Shown here: piece by piece, positions 12,777 to 23,022 of the stretch | How positions within the stretch are numbered: the stretch's first letter is position 1 | How the letters are laid out: each line of letters begins with the position of its first letter | Assembly (NCBI GenBank): GCA_001274695.2 | Contig: LARU01000002.1 | Span: 124,001-188,000, forward strand | Direction of reading: 5' to 3' | DNA: 64,000 nt | Source of the DNA: Azoarcus sp. PA01 | GTDB taxonomy: Bacteria > Pseudomonadota > Gammaproteobacteria > Burkholderiales > Rhodocyclaceae | Translations under genes and position numbers: made by a program | Notes under the pieces: model-generated | Seen by the model: the letters and a program-made list of their open reading frames with translations, nothing else | Told to the model about the DNA's origin: nothing | The model's database searches: none

Positions 12777-13253
12777 ATGAAAAGCACGAGCGCTTATCTA
12801 ATTATTGGCCTTTTTGCGACTGGCGCCTCTTTGATCCCGGTAGGCGAAGCGGTTGCTCAGAGCGGGCACTTTCTCGAGAAAGCGACGAACTGCACGGATA
12901 TCGGAACGCAGCTCGCATGCACGGTCAAGGTGGCGGGTCTGGGCGGCACGACCTTCGAGATCGAGATCGAGGGACAGGGCGTCGCAACCGTCGAATGCAC
13001 GAACCCGGGCGGCAACATCGCGCCCGGCCAAACCTTCGAGTTCAACGCCCTCGGGTCCAGTGGCCCCCTTGAAACGCCGAGGAATGGCCAGTCCCGGTTG
13101 ACCGTGATGACCGCCCATCCTGCTGCGCCGGCCGATTCATGCCCCAACTCGCAATGGACCGCTGAAGTCGTCGACGTCGAGTTCACCACGGCCACACTCA
13201 CGCTGAAGGAAGACAACGTGGTGGTTGACACGCAAACGGTGGACGTCGAGTAG
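12777..13253 (+). CDS. Secreted protein of unknown function
   Basis: A 158-aa protein with a Sec signal peptide (hydrophobic core LIIGLFATGASLIPVG, likely cleavage after AVA near residue 27). The mature part of about 130 residues is rich in Thr, Val, Gly and acidic residues, with predicted beta-strands and four Cys (TNCTDIG, LACTVK, VECTNPGGN, DSCPNSQ) that could form two disulfides. The layout of a KVAGLGG-type strand, then ECTNPGGN, an NGQ turn and CPNxxW resembles a loosely defined family of small exported beta-sandwich proteins that I recall without an assigned function. The start is supported by GTAGGAGTCGAAC. It sits alone in a low-GC stretch, so it may be acquired. Confidence 0.72.
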   Translation: MKSTSAYLIIGLFATGASLIPVGEAVAQSGHFLEKATNCTDIGTQLACTVKVAGLGGTTFEIEIEGQGVATVECTNPGGNIAPGQTFEFNALGSSGPLETPRNGQSRLTVMTAHPAAPADSCPNSQWTAEVVDVEFTTATLTLKEDNVVVDTQTVDVE

Positions 13254-13270
13254 CTACCGATGGGTGCAAA

Positions 13271-13292
13271 GCCGCGGACAAGTTGCCGCGGC
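13271..13292. terminator. Hairpin between convergent genes
   Basis: Perfect 7-bp stem GCCGCGG/CCGCGGC with an 8-base loop, placed between the stops of the secreted-protein gene and the MBL-rhodanese gene. There is no T-run on either side, so it may be a weak terminator or only an mRNA 3' stabiliser. Confidence 0.3.
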
Positions 13293-13396
13293 GCGCCCTC
13301 TTTCTGCGCGTCGGATTCGCTGTCGCATTCCGCCCCGGAGGCAGGGCGCGTCACCCGCATCGGTGCGGATGCCCATGCGGATTTCACTACCCCTGA

Positions 13397-14788
13397 TCAC
13401 TGCCCCTGCGCCGCGTCGTCGGCCTTGACGAGCGGAAGGCCCAGGGCTTCCCAGGCGGTGAGGCCCCCGAGCATGTTCTGCACGCGGGTGAAGCCGTTCC
13501 GCTTCAGGATGCTGACTGCGACGCCGGAACGGTGCCCGACGCTCCAGTGGACGACGAGCTCCGCATCCCGGGGCAGGTCGGGTAGCCTGTCCTCGAGGTA
13601 GCCGACATAACAGTGGAGGGCGTCCGGGATGTGCTTCTCGTTCCATTCATATTCGTCGCGCACGTCGAGCACACGAACTTCGCCGCGCTCGATTCGCTCC
13701 GCGGCGTCGGCGGCGCTGATCGTCGCGATCCGCTCGATCGGCAGCCCCTGCTCGCGCCAGCTTTCGACCCCGCCCGTCAGCACGCCTTCGACCCCGTCGA
13801 TGCCGATCCTCGCGAACGACAGGACCGCCGGCTCGACGTCGGCGGAGTCGTCGACGACCAGGAAGACGCGGCTGTTCTCGTCGGCGATCCAGCCGCCGAT
13901 GGCGGGAATTCCGGACAGCCACAGGTTGTAGGACAACGGGATGTGCGCGGCGGCGAACGCGTCGGGCGTGCGGGTGTCGATGACGATGCCGTCCCCCATC
14001 CGCTCCCGGAGCGCCTTCGGCTGCAGCACCCGGACGCGGACGACCCCCTGGAAAGGCCTTCCCGGCAGCAGATTGACCTTTTCCATGTGCCGGAAATACG
14101 GCGGCCGCGCCATTTCCTCGTCGAGCTTGTGCTTCACGAAATCCTCGCGACTCAGTGTGAACACCGGGTTCGTCGCCATTTCGATGCCGAGGGTCGAATC
14201 GTCGCGCGACGAGATGTTGCCGCCGCATGGCGAACCCGCACCGTGTGCCGGAAACAGCAACGTCTGCTCGCCGAGCGGCGCGAGCTTGCGGTGAACCGAG
14301 TCGTACAGGATGCCGGCGTTCTCGCCGGTGCGCAGCGGGTCGGGCAGATCAGTGCGCCCGGTGTCGCCGACAAACAGCGAATCGCCGGTGAACACCCCCC
14401 AGCACCGCTCGCCCGCATCCTTCACATGGACCGCGTAGGACACACTCTCGGGCGTGTGGCCCGGCGTCTCCAGGGCGACGATTCTGGTCGTCCCGACTTC
14501 GAGGCTCTCACCGTCACCGAGCCTCACGTCGATGTCGCCGAACAGCTCGTGCCGGCCGCCGACGATCTTTCCGCCGCTGAGCTCCGCGAGTGCGCGCGAA
14601 CCGAATTCGAAATCCTCCTGGCGGTGCGTCTCGAGGATGTACGCGATCGTCAGGTCATTCTCGCGCGCGAGCTGAAAGTATTCGTCGATGTCGCGGCGCG
14701 GGTCGACCACCAGCGCGAGACCATCGCCGCAGCCGAGCAGATAGGAATTGTGCCCAAGGCCGGGCGTCTTGAGGCGCTGGAAAAACAT
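13397..14788 (-). CDS. Metallo-beta-lactamase fold protein with two rhodanese-like domains
   Basis: A 463-aa protein: MBL-fold domain (about 1-245) and two rhodanese-like domains (about 260-350 and 365-455). Architecture resembles persulfide-dioxygenase/rhodanese proteins. The usual metal motif HxHxDH reads THRQEDF, so the second and last His are replaced, while TPGHTPES, FTGDSLF and FPAHGAGS keep later ligands. Neither rhodanese domain has the catalytic Cys: the second reads VVHWSVGHRSG where Cys is expected at the Trp. It may bind persulfide partners or have lost activity. The start at 14788 follows GAGGGGAGAACG. An upstream 78-residue extension has no family resemblance. Alone on the minus strand, and transcribed toward the secreted-protein gene. 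Confidence 0.88.
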   Translation of the reverse strand: MFFQRLKTPGLGHNSYLLGCGDGLALVVDPRRDIDEYFQLARENDLTIAYILETHRQEDFEFGSRALAELSGGKIVGGRHELFGDIDVRLGDGESLEVGTTRIVALETPGHTPESVSYAVHVKDAGERCWGVFTGDSLFVGDTGRTDLPDPLRTGENAGILYDSVHRKLAPLGEQTLLFPAHGAGSPCGGNISSRDDSTLGIEMATNPVFTLSREDFVKHKLDEEMARPPYFRHMEKVNLLPGRPFQGVVRVRVLQPKALRERMGDGIVIDTRTPDAFAAAHIPLSYNLWLSGIPAIGGWIADENSRVFLVVDDSADVEPAVLSFARIGIDGVEGVLTGGVESWREQGLPIERIATISAADAAERIERGEVRVLDVRDEYEWNEKHIPDALHCYVGYLEDRLPDLPRDAELVVHWSVGHRSGVAVSILKRNGFTRVQNMLGGLTAWEALGLPLVKADDAAQGQ

Positions 14789-15030
14789 CGTTCTCCCCTC
14801 TCCGGAAAAATTCGCGAAAAGGGCAGCAATTACGGTTCCCACGAAGCGCACATCTGCACTGTCCCTCGGAGTCCGCGCCTGGCGGCCCGTCAGGTTGCCG
14901 ATGATCGAGGGGCAAAATGTTGAGGGGCAGCGAAGCTTGCCGCGCCCGAATCGTATCCAGGCCGGCCTCTGCGAGTACCGAGAACGAGCGCGCGGGGTGG
15001 TCACAGAAGCGGCAACACGCATCGCATAAA

Positions 15031-15059
15031 AGAAAAAAAGCCCTGAAAATCAGGGCTTT
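15031..15059 (-). terminator. Rho-independent terminator of tRNA-Ser
   Basis: 10-bp stem AAAGCCCTGA/TCAGGGCTTT with a 3-base loop. On the minus strand it is followed by a run of seven T (bases 15039-15033). It lies 11 bases past the tRNA 3' end. Confidence 0.85.
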
Positions 15060-15069
15060 AATGGTACTA

Positions 15070-15160
<91 letters not shown>

Positions 15161-15190
15161 GCGTCCCGCAATCGTCTCGCGAGAGGGCGC

Positions 15191-15219
15191 ATTATACGTA
15201 CACGATCGTTATCCAACAA
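15191..15219 (-). promoter_or_regulatory. Sigma-70-type promoter of tRNA-Ser
   Basis: Minus strand reads TTGTTG, 17 bases, TATAAT, about 30 bases before the tRNA 5' end. The -10 is followed directly by GCGCCCT, a GC-rich discriminator of the kind seen at stringently controlled stable-RNA promoters. Control by ppGpp is inferred, not shown. Confidence 0.7.
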
Positions 15220-15310
15220 GAAATAACTTCGCATGCCGAGCGACATTTCAAGGCCTGCACTGAAAGCGGCCCCGGGCTCCCCGCGCCGCTGCGCCACTTC
15301 GCTGCCCTGA

Positions 15311-16762
15311 GTGTCGTTTGCTCCGCGACACGTGCTCGCGCAAAATCCGGAATCGCCTCCGGGGAGTGCCTCCTTGCCTGTCTTTCTGTTCTTCATCGCG
15401 CTGTTCGGGCTGTCGGGATGCGCGCCCGACACCACCCCGCGACGGGTCGGAGACTATCGGACGGTCGGCGAATTGCGCGTCGCGACTCGGCTGGATGCGA
15501 TTTCGTACCGTCAGGAGGCGCCGGGCGAAGCGTCGGGGTTCGAGCACGATCTGCTGCAGAAACTGGGGCAACGCCTCGACGTGACGGTGCGTTTCGTCGT
15601 GTATCCCGATGTGCCGCGTGCGCTCGACGCGGTCCTCAACGGCGAGGTCCATCTCGCCGCAGCCGGAATCGCCCGCAACGAACGCTTTCCGTTGCGATGG
15701 TCGGCGCCGCTGCGCGACGTGGACTATGTACTGGTCGGGCGTTCGGACGGCAGGGAGATCGACAGGGAGGACGATCTCGCCGGGCGAACGATCAGCATGC
15801 GGCGGGGCTCCGCGCCCGTCGAGGCAGTCGAGCGAATCAGCAGGCGCGTTGCCGGCCTCACCCTGCACTTTCCGACCGGGCTCGGCGATCAGGAGCTGCT
15901 CGAAGAGTTGGGGCAAGGCGAACTGGATTTGGTCGCCACCGACCGCGTCCATTTCGCCCTGGCAGCACAAACCGACCCGAGGGTCGTGATCGCATACGAC
16001 CTGCCGGTGCGCTCCGAGATCGCGTGGGCGCTGCCGATCGACGCAGCGAGCCTGGCCGCCGAGGTCGACGTCTTTCTCGAGGAGGCCCGGAAAAGCGCGC
16101 TGCTCGCGCGAACCGCCGATCGCTACTTCGGCCACATCCGCCGTCTCGATGACCGGGCCGTGGCAGTTTTTCTGGGCCACTTGCGTACCCGCCTGCCCGC
16201 CTATCGCCCGCATTTCCACGAAGCGCAGACACGCACCGGCGTCGACTGGCGCTTTCTCGCCGCGCTCGCCTACCAGGAATCGCGATGGGATCCGCTCGCG
16301 ACGTCGCGAACCGGGGTGCGGGGAATGATGATGCTGACTTCCGAGACCGCCGACCGGCTCGGCGTCGGCGACCGTCTCGACGCGCGCGACAGCATTCTCG
16401 GCGGGGCGCGCTATTTTTCGATGCTCAGGGACCAGCTGCCCGGCGGGATTGCCGAACCCGACCGCTCGTGGATCGCCGTGGCAGCGTACAACCTCGGCAT
16501 GGGCCACATGAACGGCGCGCGGGCGATCGCGCGCGGCATGGGCCGGGACGACACGACGTGGTGGGACCTGAAAGCCGTCCTTCCGCTGCTGTCGCGACCC
16601 GAATATGCGGCGCGGCTCAAGTCCGGTCCGGCGCGCGGCGGCGAGGCGGTGATCATGACCGAGAACATCCGCAACTTCCACGGCATTCTCGCGCGCCTCG
16701 AACCGCCTTACACCCCGCCGCTCCAGCCGCCCGGCCTGAAGCTCGGGCGTGCCGGCCCCTGA
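15311..16762 (+). CDS. mltF: Membrane-bound lytic murein transglycosylase F
   Basis: MltF cleaves peptidoglycan glycan strands to 1,6-anhydro ends at the outer membrane. The 483-aa protein has a hydrophobic N-terminus ending in a lipobox (FIALFGLSGC, Cys near 37). A periplasmic solute-binding-type domain (about 50-270: GELRVATRLDAISY, GFEHDLLQKLGQRLDV) and a GH23 lysozyme-like domain (about 290-440) follow. The catalytic Glu is in ALAYQESRWDP, with GVRGMMMLTSETA and VAAYNLGMGH. The GTG start at 15311 leaves about 20 residues before the signal core. A TTG at 15374 behind GGGGAG would give a shorter signal, so the start is uncertain. It diverges from the tRNA and is convergent with serS (4 bases apart). 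Confidence 0.92.
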   Translation: MSFAPRHVLAQNPESPPGSASLPVFLFFIALFGLSGCAPDTTPRRVGDYRTVGELRVATRLDAISYRQEAPGEASGFEHDLLQKLGQRLDVTVRFVVYPDVPRALDAVLNGEVHLAAAGIARNERFPLRWSAPLRDVDYVLVGRSDGREIDREDDLAGRTISMRRGSAPVEAVERISRRVAGLTLHFPTGLGDQELLEELGQGELDLVATDRVHFALAAQTDPRVVIAYDLPVRSEIAWALPIDAASLAAEVDVFLEEARKSALLARTADRYFGHIRRLDDRAVAVFLGHLRTRLPAYRPHFHEAQTRTGVDWRFLAALAYQESRWDPLATSRTGVRGMMMLTSETADRLGVGDRLDARDSILGGARYFSMLRDQLPGGIAEPDRSWIAVAAYNLGMGHMNGARAIARGMGRDDTTWWDLKAVLPLLSRPEYAARLKSGPARGGEAVIMTENIRNFHGILARLEPPYTPPLQPPGLKLGRAGP

Positions 16763-16766
16763 AGCG

Positions 16767-18049
<1,283 letters not shown>

Positions 18050-18307
18050 GACAATTCCGGAATTCGAGTGGATTCAAGGGGAAAGCGGGGTTTCTGACGA
18101 GATCTCTTCGCGCACCGCGGCGCTTAATTCCGGGCCTTTCGCCGGCCTCGCGAAGAGCTTGCGGCGATGCACAAATCCATTAATGTAATCAATCGTTTAT
18201 ATTCTCCGCGATGGACAAACTTTCCTTGCATTCGGCGCCCTGTATCTTAAGCTTAGTAAGCCAACACCGCGGAAGACGGTGTCTGCAAACTAGAGGAGAA
18301 GAGGCCG

Positions 18308-18571
18308 ATGTTGTCGATTAGAGACTGCCTTGATTATTGCGATTTGACCGATGACGAAGTCGCGCTCGTAGCAGAACACGAGTGCATTCCCGAAGGAGCC
18401 GCAGCGCAAGTCGTGTGCGGCATGGTGCAGACCCCGGAAGGGGTGCTGATGTTGACGACCTACATGCAAGACCTTATCGAGCGAGCCACCGAACGTGGCG
18501 ATCTCGAAAGGGCCGAGCGGGCCAGGAATGTACGCGCCCGCTTCATGGCCGACCACCCTCTCCCGCACTGA
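18308..18571 (+). CDS. Small conserved-looking protein of unknown function
   Basis: An 87-aa acidic, mainly helical protein (LTDDEVALVAEHECIPEGAA, then MQDLIERATERGDLERAERA). No transmembrane segment and no domain I can name. TAGAGGAGAAGAGGCCG before the ATG is a strong ribosome site, and the 260-base upstream region is AT-rich for this genome, consistent with a promoter. It lies on the opposite strand between rarA and serS, breaking the usual ftsK-lolA-rarA-serS order. I recall similar short proteins in other betaproteobacteria, without function. A role in translation or cell-cycle control is only guilt by location. Confidence 0.78.
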   Translation: MLSIRDCLDYCDLTDDEVALVAEHECIPEGAAAQVVCGMVQTPEGVLMLTTYMQDLIERATERGDLERAERARNVRARFMADHPLPH

Positions 18572-18598
18572 AAGCTGTTCCTCCGCATCAATCGGCTG

Positions 18599-19927
18599 TC
18601 AATTCGCGTCCTTCGGGACGCGCATAGCCGCCTGCTCGTCGAGTTCGCGCAGATGTTCGAGCTTTGCTGCAATTTGCGCTTCCATTCCGTGCTGTGTCGG
18701 ACGATACCACCCGGGCGCTTTCATGCCGTCGGGCAGGTAGCTTTCGCCTGCGGCGTAGGCTTCGGGTTCGTCATGCGCATAGCGATAAGCCTTGCCGTGG
18801 CCCAGTTCCTTCATCAGGCGCGTCGGCGCGTTGCGCAGATGCAGCGGCACCGGGCGCGAGACGTCCTGCGCGATGTGTTTGCGCGCAGCATTATAGGCTT
18901 TGTAGACCGCGTTGGATTTCGCCGCGCAAGCAAGGAAAACCGTCGCTTCGGCAAGCGCCAGCTCGCCTTCCGGGGAACCGAGCCGTTCGTAGGTCGCACA
19001 GGCGTTCAACGCGATTTCGAGCGCGCGCGGATCGGCGAGGCCGATGTCCTCGGTCGCCATGCGGATCAGGCGTCGTCCGAGATAGAGGGCGTCCGCTCCG
19101 CCGTCGAGCATCCGGCACAGCCAGTAAAGGGCGGCATCGGGATTCGAACCGCGCACCGATTTGTGCAGTGCCGATATCTGGTCGTAGAACGCTTCGCCTC
19201 CCTTGTCGAAACGGCGCAGGCGCGTCGATAGCGCGTCGTCGACAAACTCGGGGGTGACCGCGACGGTGCCTGCGGTTTCCGCAGCGACCTGGACCTGCTC
19301 GATGAGGTTCATCAGGCGGCGGGCGTCGCCGTCGGCAAACCCGATCATGCGTTCGCGCGCGGCCGGCGCAAATTCGAGCTGCGGACACCCGAGCAGACGG
19401 GCACGTTCGAACAGTTCCCCCAGCGCTTCCTCGTCGAGGGGTTCGAGCACGTACACCGCCGCGCGCGACAGCAGCGCCGAATTGACTTCGAACGACGGAT
19501 TCTCGGTCGTCGCGCCGATCAGCGTCACGAGGCCCTGCTCGACGTAAGGCAGAAACGCGTCCTGCTGCGCCTTGTTGAAGCGATGCACCTCATCGACGAA
19601 CAGGATCGTGTGGCGTCCGCGCGCTTTTTCGGCCTGGGCGTGCGCGACCGCTTCGCGAATGTCCTTGACTCCGGAGAACACCGCGGACAGTGCGATGAAC
19701 TCCGCATCGAAAGCCTGCGCCATCAGGCGTGCGAGCGTCGTCTTGCCGACTCCTGGCGGCCCCCACAGGATCATCGAATGCAGCTTGCCGGATTCGAAGG
19801 CGAGCCGCAGCGGCTTGCCGCGACCGAGCAGATGATGCTGGCCGGCGACCTCGTCGAGCGTCGTCGGGCGCATCCGCTCGGCGAGCGGTACGCGCGGCGG
19901 CTCGACGTCGTCGAAAAGGTCGTCCAC
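18599..19927 (-). CDS. rarA: Replication-associated recombination protein A
   Basis: RarA (MgsA) is a AAA+ ATPase related to clamp loaders that acts at stalled replication forks. 442 aa, family-typical. N-terminal RPTTLDEVAGQHHLLG, Walker A LWGPPGVGKTTLA (about 54-66), Walker B ILFVDEVHRFNKAQQD, sensor GATTENPSFEVNSALLSRA, and the MgsA C-terminal tetramerisation region (LHKSVRGSNPDAALYWLCRM; MATEDIGLADPRALEIA). The start is a GTG at 19927. It follows lolA by 24 bases and probably shares its transcript. Confidence 0.96.
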   Translation of the reverse strand: MDDLFDDVEPPRVPLAERMRPTTLDEVAGQHHLLGRGKPLRLAFESGKLHSMILWGPPGVGKTTLARLMAQAFDAEFIALSAVFSGVKDIREAVAHAQAEKARGRHTILFVDEVHRFNKAQQDAFLPYVEQGLVTLIGATTENPSFEVNSALLSRAAVYVLEPLDEEALGELFERARLLGCPQLEFAPAARERMIGFADGDARRLMNLIEQVQVAAETAGTVAVTPEFVDDALSTRLRRFDKGGEAFYDQISALHKSVRGSNPDAALYWLCRMLDGGADALYLGRRLIRMATEDIGLADPRALEIALNACATYERLGSPEGELALAEATVFLACAAKSNAVYKAYNAARKHIAQDVSRPVPLHLRNAPTRLMKELGHGKAYRYAHDEPEAYAAGESYLPDGMKAPGWYRPTQHGMEAQIAAKLEHLRELDEQAAMRVPKDAN

Positions 19928-19951
19928 CGGGTCCGCCGTGCGCGTCGCGCG

Positions 19952-20602
19952 TCAGTCGCCGATGACGTCGGCGCCTGCCGGCGGGACGAAACGGAACAGC
20001 GACGGGTCGGGCCGCGCGTTCGGCTCGAGCGACGTGAACACGATCATCGTCGTCTGGCCAAAGTTGTCGTGCAACTCCATACGCTTCAACAGCCCTCCGG
20101 CGAGGCCCAGCCGGATCGACTGGAAACTGCTTTCCGGGTGCTTCGGCGTCGCCAGCACCCAGTCGAGCCCTTCGCCCGAGCCCGCTTCAGCGAGGTTGAA
20201 ATCGCGGTCCAGCGTGCCGCTGCCGGCGAGGATCGCGGCCGGCGTGCTCCCCAGGGCGTCGCCGAGGCGCTTCACGGTGACCTGGTTCAGATCGCGGTCC
20301 CACGACCACAGTTTCTCGCCGTCGCTGACGAGCAGCTGCGGATACGGCTTGTCGTAGCTCCAGCGGAATTTTCCGGGTCGCAGGAACACGAAACTGCCGC
20401 TCGCCTGCTGCGCGCGGCGTCCCGAAGCGGACGACACGGTCTGTTCGAATTCACCCTGCGCGCTGCGCGCAGTGTCGACGAACTCGCGCAACTGCTCGAC
20501 GCCGCTCGCCGCGGCCGGCGCTGCCGATGACGCCCACGCGGCTGCTGCGCACAGCAGCACGCGCGCCATGAACGCTGCCCGGCCCCTGCTCCAATGACTC
20601 AC
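19952..20602 (-). CDS. lolA: Outer-membrane lipoprotein carrier protein
   Basis: LolA ferries lipoproteins across the periplasm from LolCDE to LolB. 216 aa with a signal peptide ([20 protein letters not shown] region) and the half-barrel fold signature [20 protein letters not shown], then [20 protein letters not shown] and [20 protein letters not shown] near the end. The GTG at 20602 overlaps the ftsK stop by four bases. An ATG 33 bases later would also leave a complete signal peptide and may be the true start. The order ftsK-lolA-rarA matches many proteobacteria. A second, divergent LolA-like gene lies in the polyene locus at 37.7 kb. Confidence 0.94.
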   Translation of the reverse strand: MSHWSRGRAAFMARVLLCAAAAWASSAAPAAASGVEQLREFVDTARSAQGEFEQTVSSASGRRAQQASGSFVFLRPGKFRWSYDKPYPQLLVSDGEKLWSWDRDLNQVTVKRLGDALGSTPAAILAGSGTLDRDFNLAEAGSGEGLDWVLATPKHPESSFQSIRLGLAGGLLKRMELHDNFGQTTMIVFTSLEPNARPDPSLFRFVPPAGADVIGD

Positions 20603-22920
20603 TCGGTCTCCTTCACGGGCGCGATCACTTCGCGGTTGCCGTTGCTGCCCATCGCCGACACCAGCCCGGAACGTTCCATCTGTTCGATCAGCCGCGCCGC
20701 GCGGTTGTAGCCGATGCGCAAATGGCGCTGCACAAGCGAAATCGACGGCCGCCGCGTCTTGACAACGATCTCCACCGCCTGGTCATAGAGCGGATCGGCC
20801 TCGCCGTCGCCGCTGTCTGCGCCGCCGAGCGCACCGTCAGCCTCTTCCTCGGCGGCCGACAGGATCCCTTCGACATAATCCGGCGGACCGCTGCGCTTGA
20901 GATGGTCCACGACCTTGTGCACCTCGTCGTCGGCGACGAACGCGCCGTGCACGCGCACCGGCAAGCCGGTGCCGGGCGCCAGATAAAGCATGTCGCCCAT
21001 GCCGAGCAAGGCTTCCGCGCCCATCTGGTCGAGGATCGTGCGCGAGTCGATCTTGCTCGACACCTGGAACGCGATGCGCGTCGGCACGTTGGCCTTGATC
21101 AGGCCGGTGATGACGTCGACCGACGGGCGCTGCGTCGCGAGGATCAGGTGGATGCCGGCCGCACGCGCCTTCTGCGCGAGCCGCGCGATCAGCTCCTCGA
21201 CCTTCTTGCCGACGACCATCATCATGTCGGCGAGCTCGTCGACGACGACGACGATGTGCGGCAGCGTTTCGAGCGGCTCGGGGTTGTCGGGATTGATCGC
21301 GAACGGGTTCGTCAGCGGCTTGTCCGTTTCCGCCGCCTGGGTGACCGCCTTGTTGAAGCCGGCAAGGTTGCGCACGCCGACCGCCGCCATCAGCTTGTAG
21401 CGCTTGTCCATCTCGACGACGCACCAGTTGAGCGCGTTCGCCGCGTGCTTCATGTCGGTCACGACCGGCGCGAGCAGGTGCGGGATGCCTTCGTAGATCG
21501 ACAGTTCCAGCATCTTTGGGTCGACCATGATCAGCCGCACTTTCTCCGGCTCAGCCTTGTACAGCAGCGACAGGATCATCGCGTTGATGCCGACCGATTT
21601 GCCCGAGCCGGTCGTGCCGGCGACGAGCAGGTGCGGCATCTTCGCCAGATCGGCGACGACCGGCTGCCCGCCGATGTCCTTGCCGAGCGCGACCGTCAGC
21701 GACGAATGCATGTCCTGATACGCTTTCGAACCGAGGATCTCGGACAGGCGCACCATCTGCCGTTTCGGGTTCGGCAGTTCGAGCGCCATGCACGATTTGC
21801 CGGGCACCGTCTCGACGACGCGAATCGACACCAGCGACAGCGCACGCGAAAGATCTTTCGCGAGATTCACGACCTGGCTGCCCTTGACGCCGGTCGCCGG
21901 CTCGATTTCGTAGCGTGTCACGACCGGGCCGGGGTACGCCGCCAGCACTTTCACCTCGACGCCGAAGTCCGCGAGCTTCGTTTCGATCAGGCGCGATGTC
22001 GACTCCAGCAGTTCGGCCGACGGCGGCTCGAGGTCGACCGACGGCCGATCGAGCAGCGCGAGCGGCGGCATCGAGCCGGCCGGCAGATCGACGAAGAGCG
22101 GCTGCTGCCGGCCTTTGTCGACGCGCTCGGGCTTCGGCGCGTCGACCATCGCCGGCTCGATCCGCACCGGCTCGATGCGCACCGGCTCGATGCGCACCGA
22201 CTGGGACGGCGCCGCTTCGGCTTTGCGCCGCTTCGGCTCGATGACCGGGCTGCTCCGCTGGACGACGACGGCTTGCGCCGCGCGTCGCTCGGTTCGACCG
22301 CGCCATGCCTGCCGCAACGTGCTCCAGGCGCGCTCGACCGAAGTGCCGATCCGCTCGACGAGCGACAGCCACGAAATGCCCGAAAAAAGACTCAACCCGG
22401 ACGCGAACAGCGCCAGCAACAGCAGCGTGCCGCCGGTAAAGCCGAGATAACGCTGCACCGCGGCGCCCAGTTCCATGCCGACGAGGCCGCCGGGAGCGAG
22501 CGGAATGCTCGCGCCATGCGAATGGAAGCGCAGCGATTCGAGCGCGCTGCTGGCAGCCAGCACGACGAAGAAACCTACCAGAACGATGAAGAACGAGCGC
22601 CTGTCGAGGCGCAGGTCATGCTTGAGCCGGCGAAAGCCCCACACCAGCCCGTAGCCGAGAAAAACTACCCACCACCACGCCGACACGCCAAACAGGTAAT
22701 ACAGCAGATCCGCGAGCCACGCGCCGAAGCGCCCGCCGGGGTTGGCGATGCGCGACACTTCGGCAGCGTGCGACCAGCCCGGATCGGCCTTGCTGTAGCC
22801 GAGCAGCACGAGGCCGACGTACAGCGACATCACGCCGAGAATCAGCCAGCGGGCTTCCTGCAGCAGCAGCGAGATTTTTTCCGGCAAAGGCTGGGAGCGT
22901 GAGGACAGGCGGGACGACAT
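20599..22920 (-). CDS. ftsK: DNA translocase FtsK
   Basis: Septal DNA pump that segregates chromosome termini and activates XerCD. 773 aa: N-terminal membrane domain with four transmembrane segments (about 25-190), a short Pro/Ala linker, and the alpha/beta motor with Walker [15 protein letters not shown] (near 433) and [18 protein letters not shown]. The C-terminal gamma winged helix ([23 protein letters not shown]) reads KOPS sites. The linker contains three 15-base tandem repeats encoding VRIEP units. The linker is far shorter than in E. coli, as is usual outside enterics. The ATG at 22920 lacks a strong ribosome site. First gene of the ftsK-lolA-rarA unit. Confidence 0.95.
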   Translation of the reverse strand: MSSRLSSRSQPLPEKISLLLQEARWLILGVMSLYVGLVLLGYSKADPGWSHAAEVSRIANPGGRFGAWLADLLYYLFGVSAWWWVVFLGYGLVWGFRRLKHDLRLDRRSFFIVLVGFFVVLAASSALESLRFHSHGASIPLAPGGLVGMELGAAVQRYLGFTGGTLLLLALFASGLSLFSGISWLSLVERIGTSVERAWSTLRQAWRGRTERRAAQAVVVQRSSPVIEPKRRKAEAAPSQSVRIEPVRIEPVRIEPAMVDAPKPERVDKGRQQPLFVDLPAGSMPPLALLDRPSVDLEPPSAELLESTSRLIETKLADFGVEVKVLAAYPGPVVTRYEIEPATGVKGSQVVNLAKDLSRALSLVSIRVVETVPGKSCMALELPNPKRQMVRLSEILGSKAYQDMHSSLTVALGKDIGGQPVVADLAKMPHLLVAGTTGSGKSVGINAMILSLLYKAEPEKVRLIMVDPKMLELSIYEGIPHLLAPVVTDMKHAANALNWCVVEMDKRYKLMAAVGVRNLAGFNKAVTQAAETDKPLTNPFAINPDNPEPLETLPHIVVVVDELADMMMVVGKKVEELIARLAQKARAAGIHLILATQRPSVDVITGLIKANVPTRIAFQVSSKIDSRTILDQMGAEALLGMGDMLYLAPGTGLPVRVHGAFVADDEVHKVVDHLKRSGPPDYVEGILSAAEEEADGALGGADSGDGEADPLYDQAVEIVVKTRRPSISLVQRHLRIGYNRAARLIEQMERSGLVSAMGSNGNREVIAPVKETE
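22154..22198 (-). repeat. Three tandem 15-bp repeats in the ftsK linker
   Basis: Three adjacent 15-base units (plus strand GGCTCGATSCGCACC, where S is C then G) differ at one position and encode repeated (V)RIEP units in the FtsK linker. The period is a multiple of three, so copy-number change would keep the frame. Confidence 0.8.
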
Positions 22921-23022
22921 GAGGGAAAACTTGAGGCCGGAGGGAAACGACGGTGCGAAATTATATGCGATCCGTCAACACGGCCGTTGCCGCTGTTGCG
23001 AAGGGAAACAGACCTGCCCGAT

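Noticed and set aside
18180..18200. FNR-type box (TTAAT..ATCAA) before the small gene at 18308
   Set aside because: The spacing is three bases rather than four and the half-sites are imperfect. Not enough to call.
20722..22902. 726-codon plus-strand ORF opposite ftsK
   Set aside because: Shadow of ftsK on the other strand, Asp/Arg/His-rich and without motifs.
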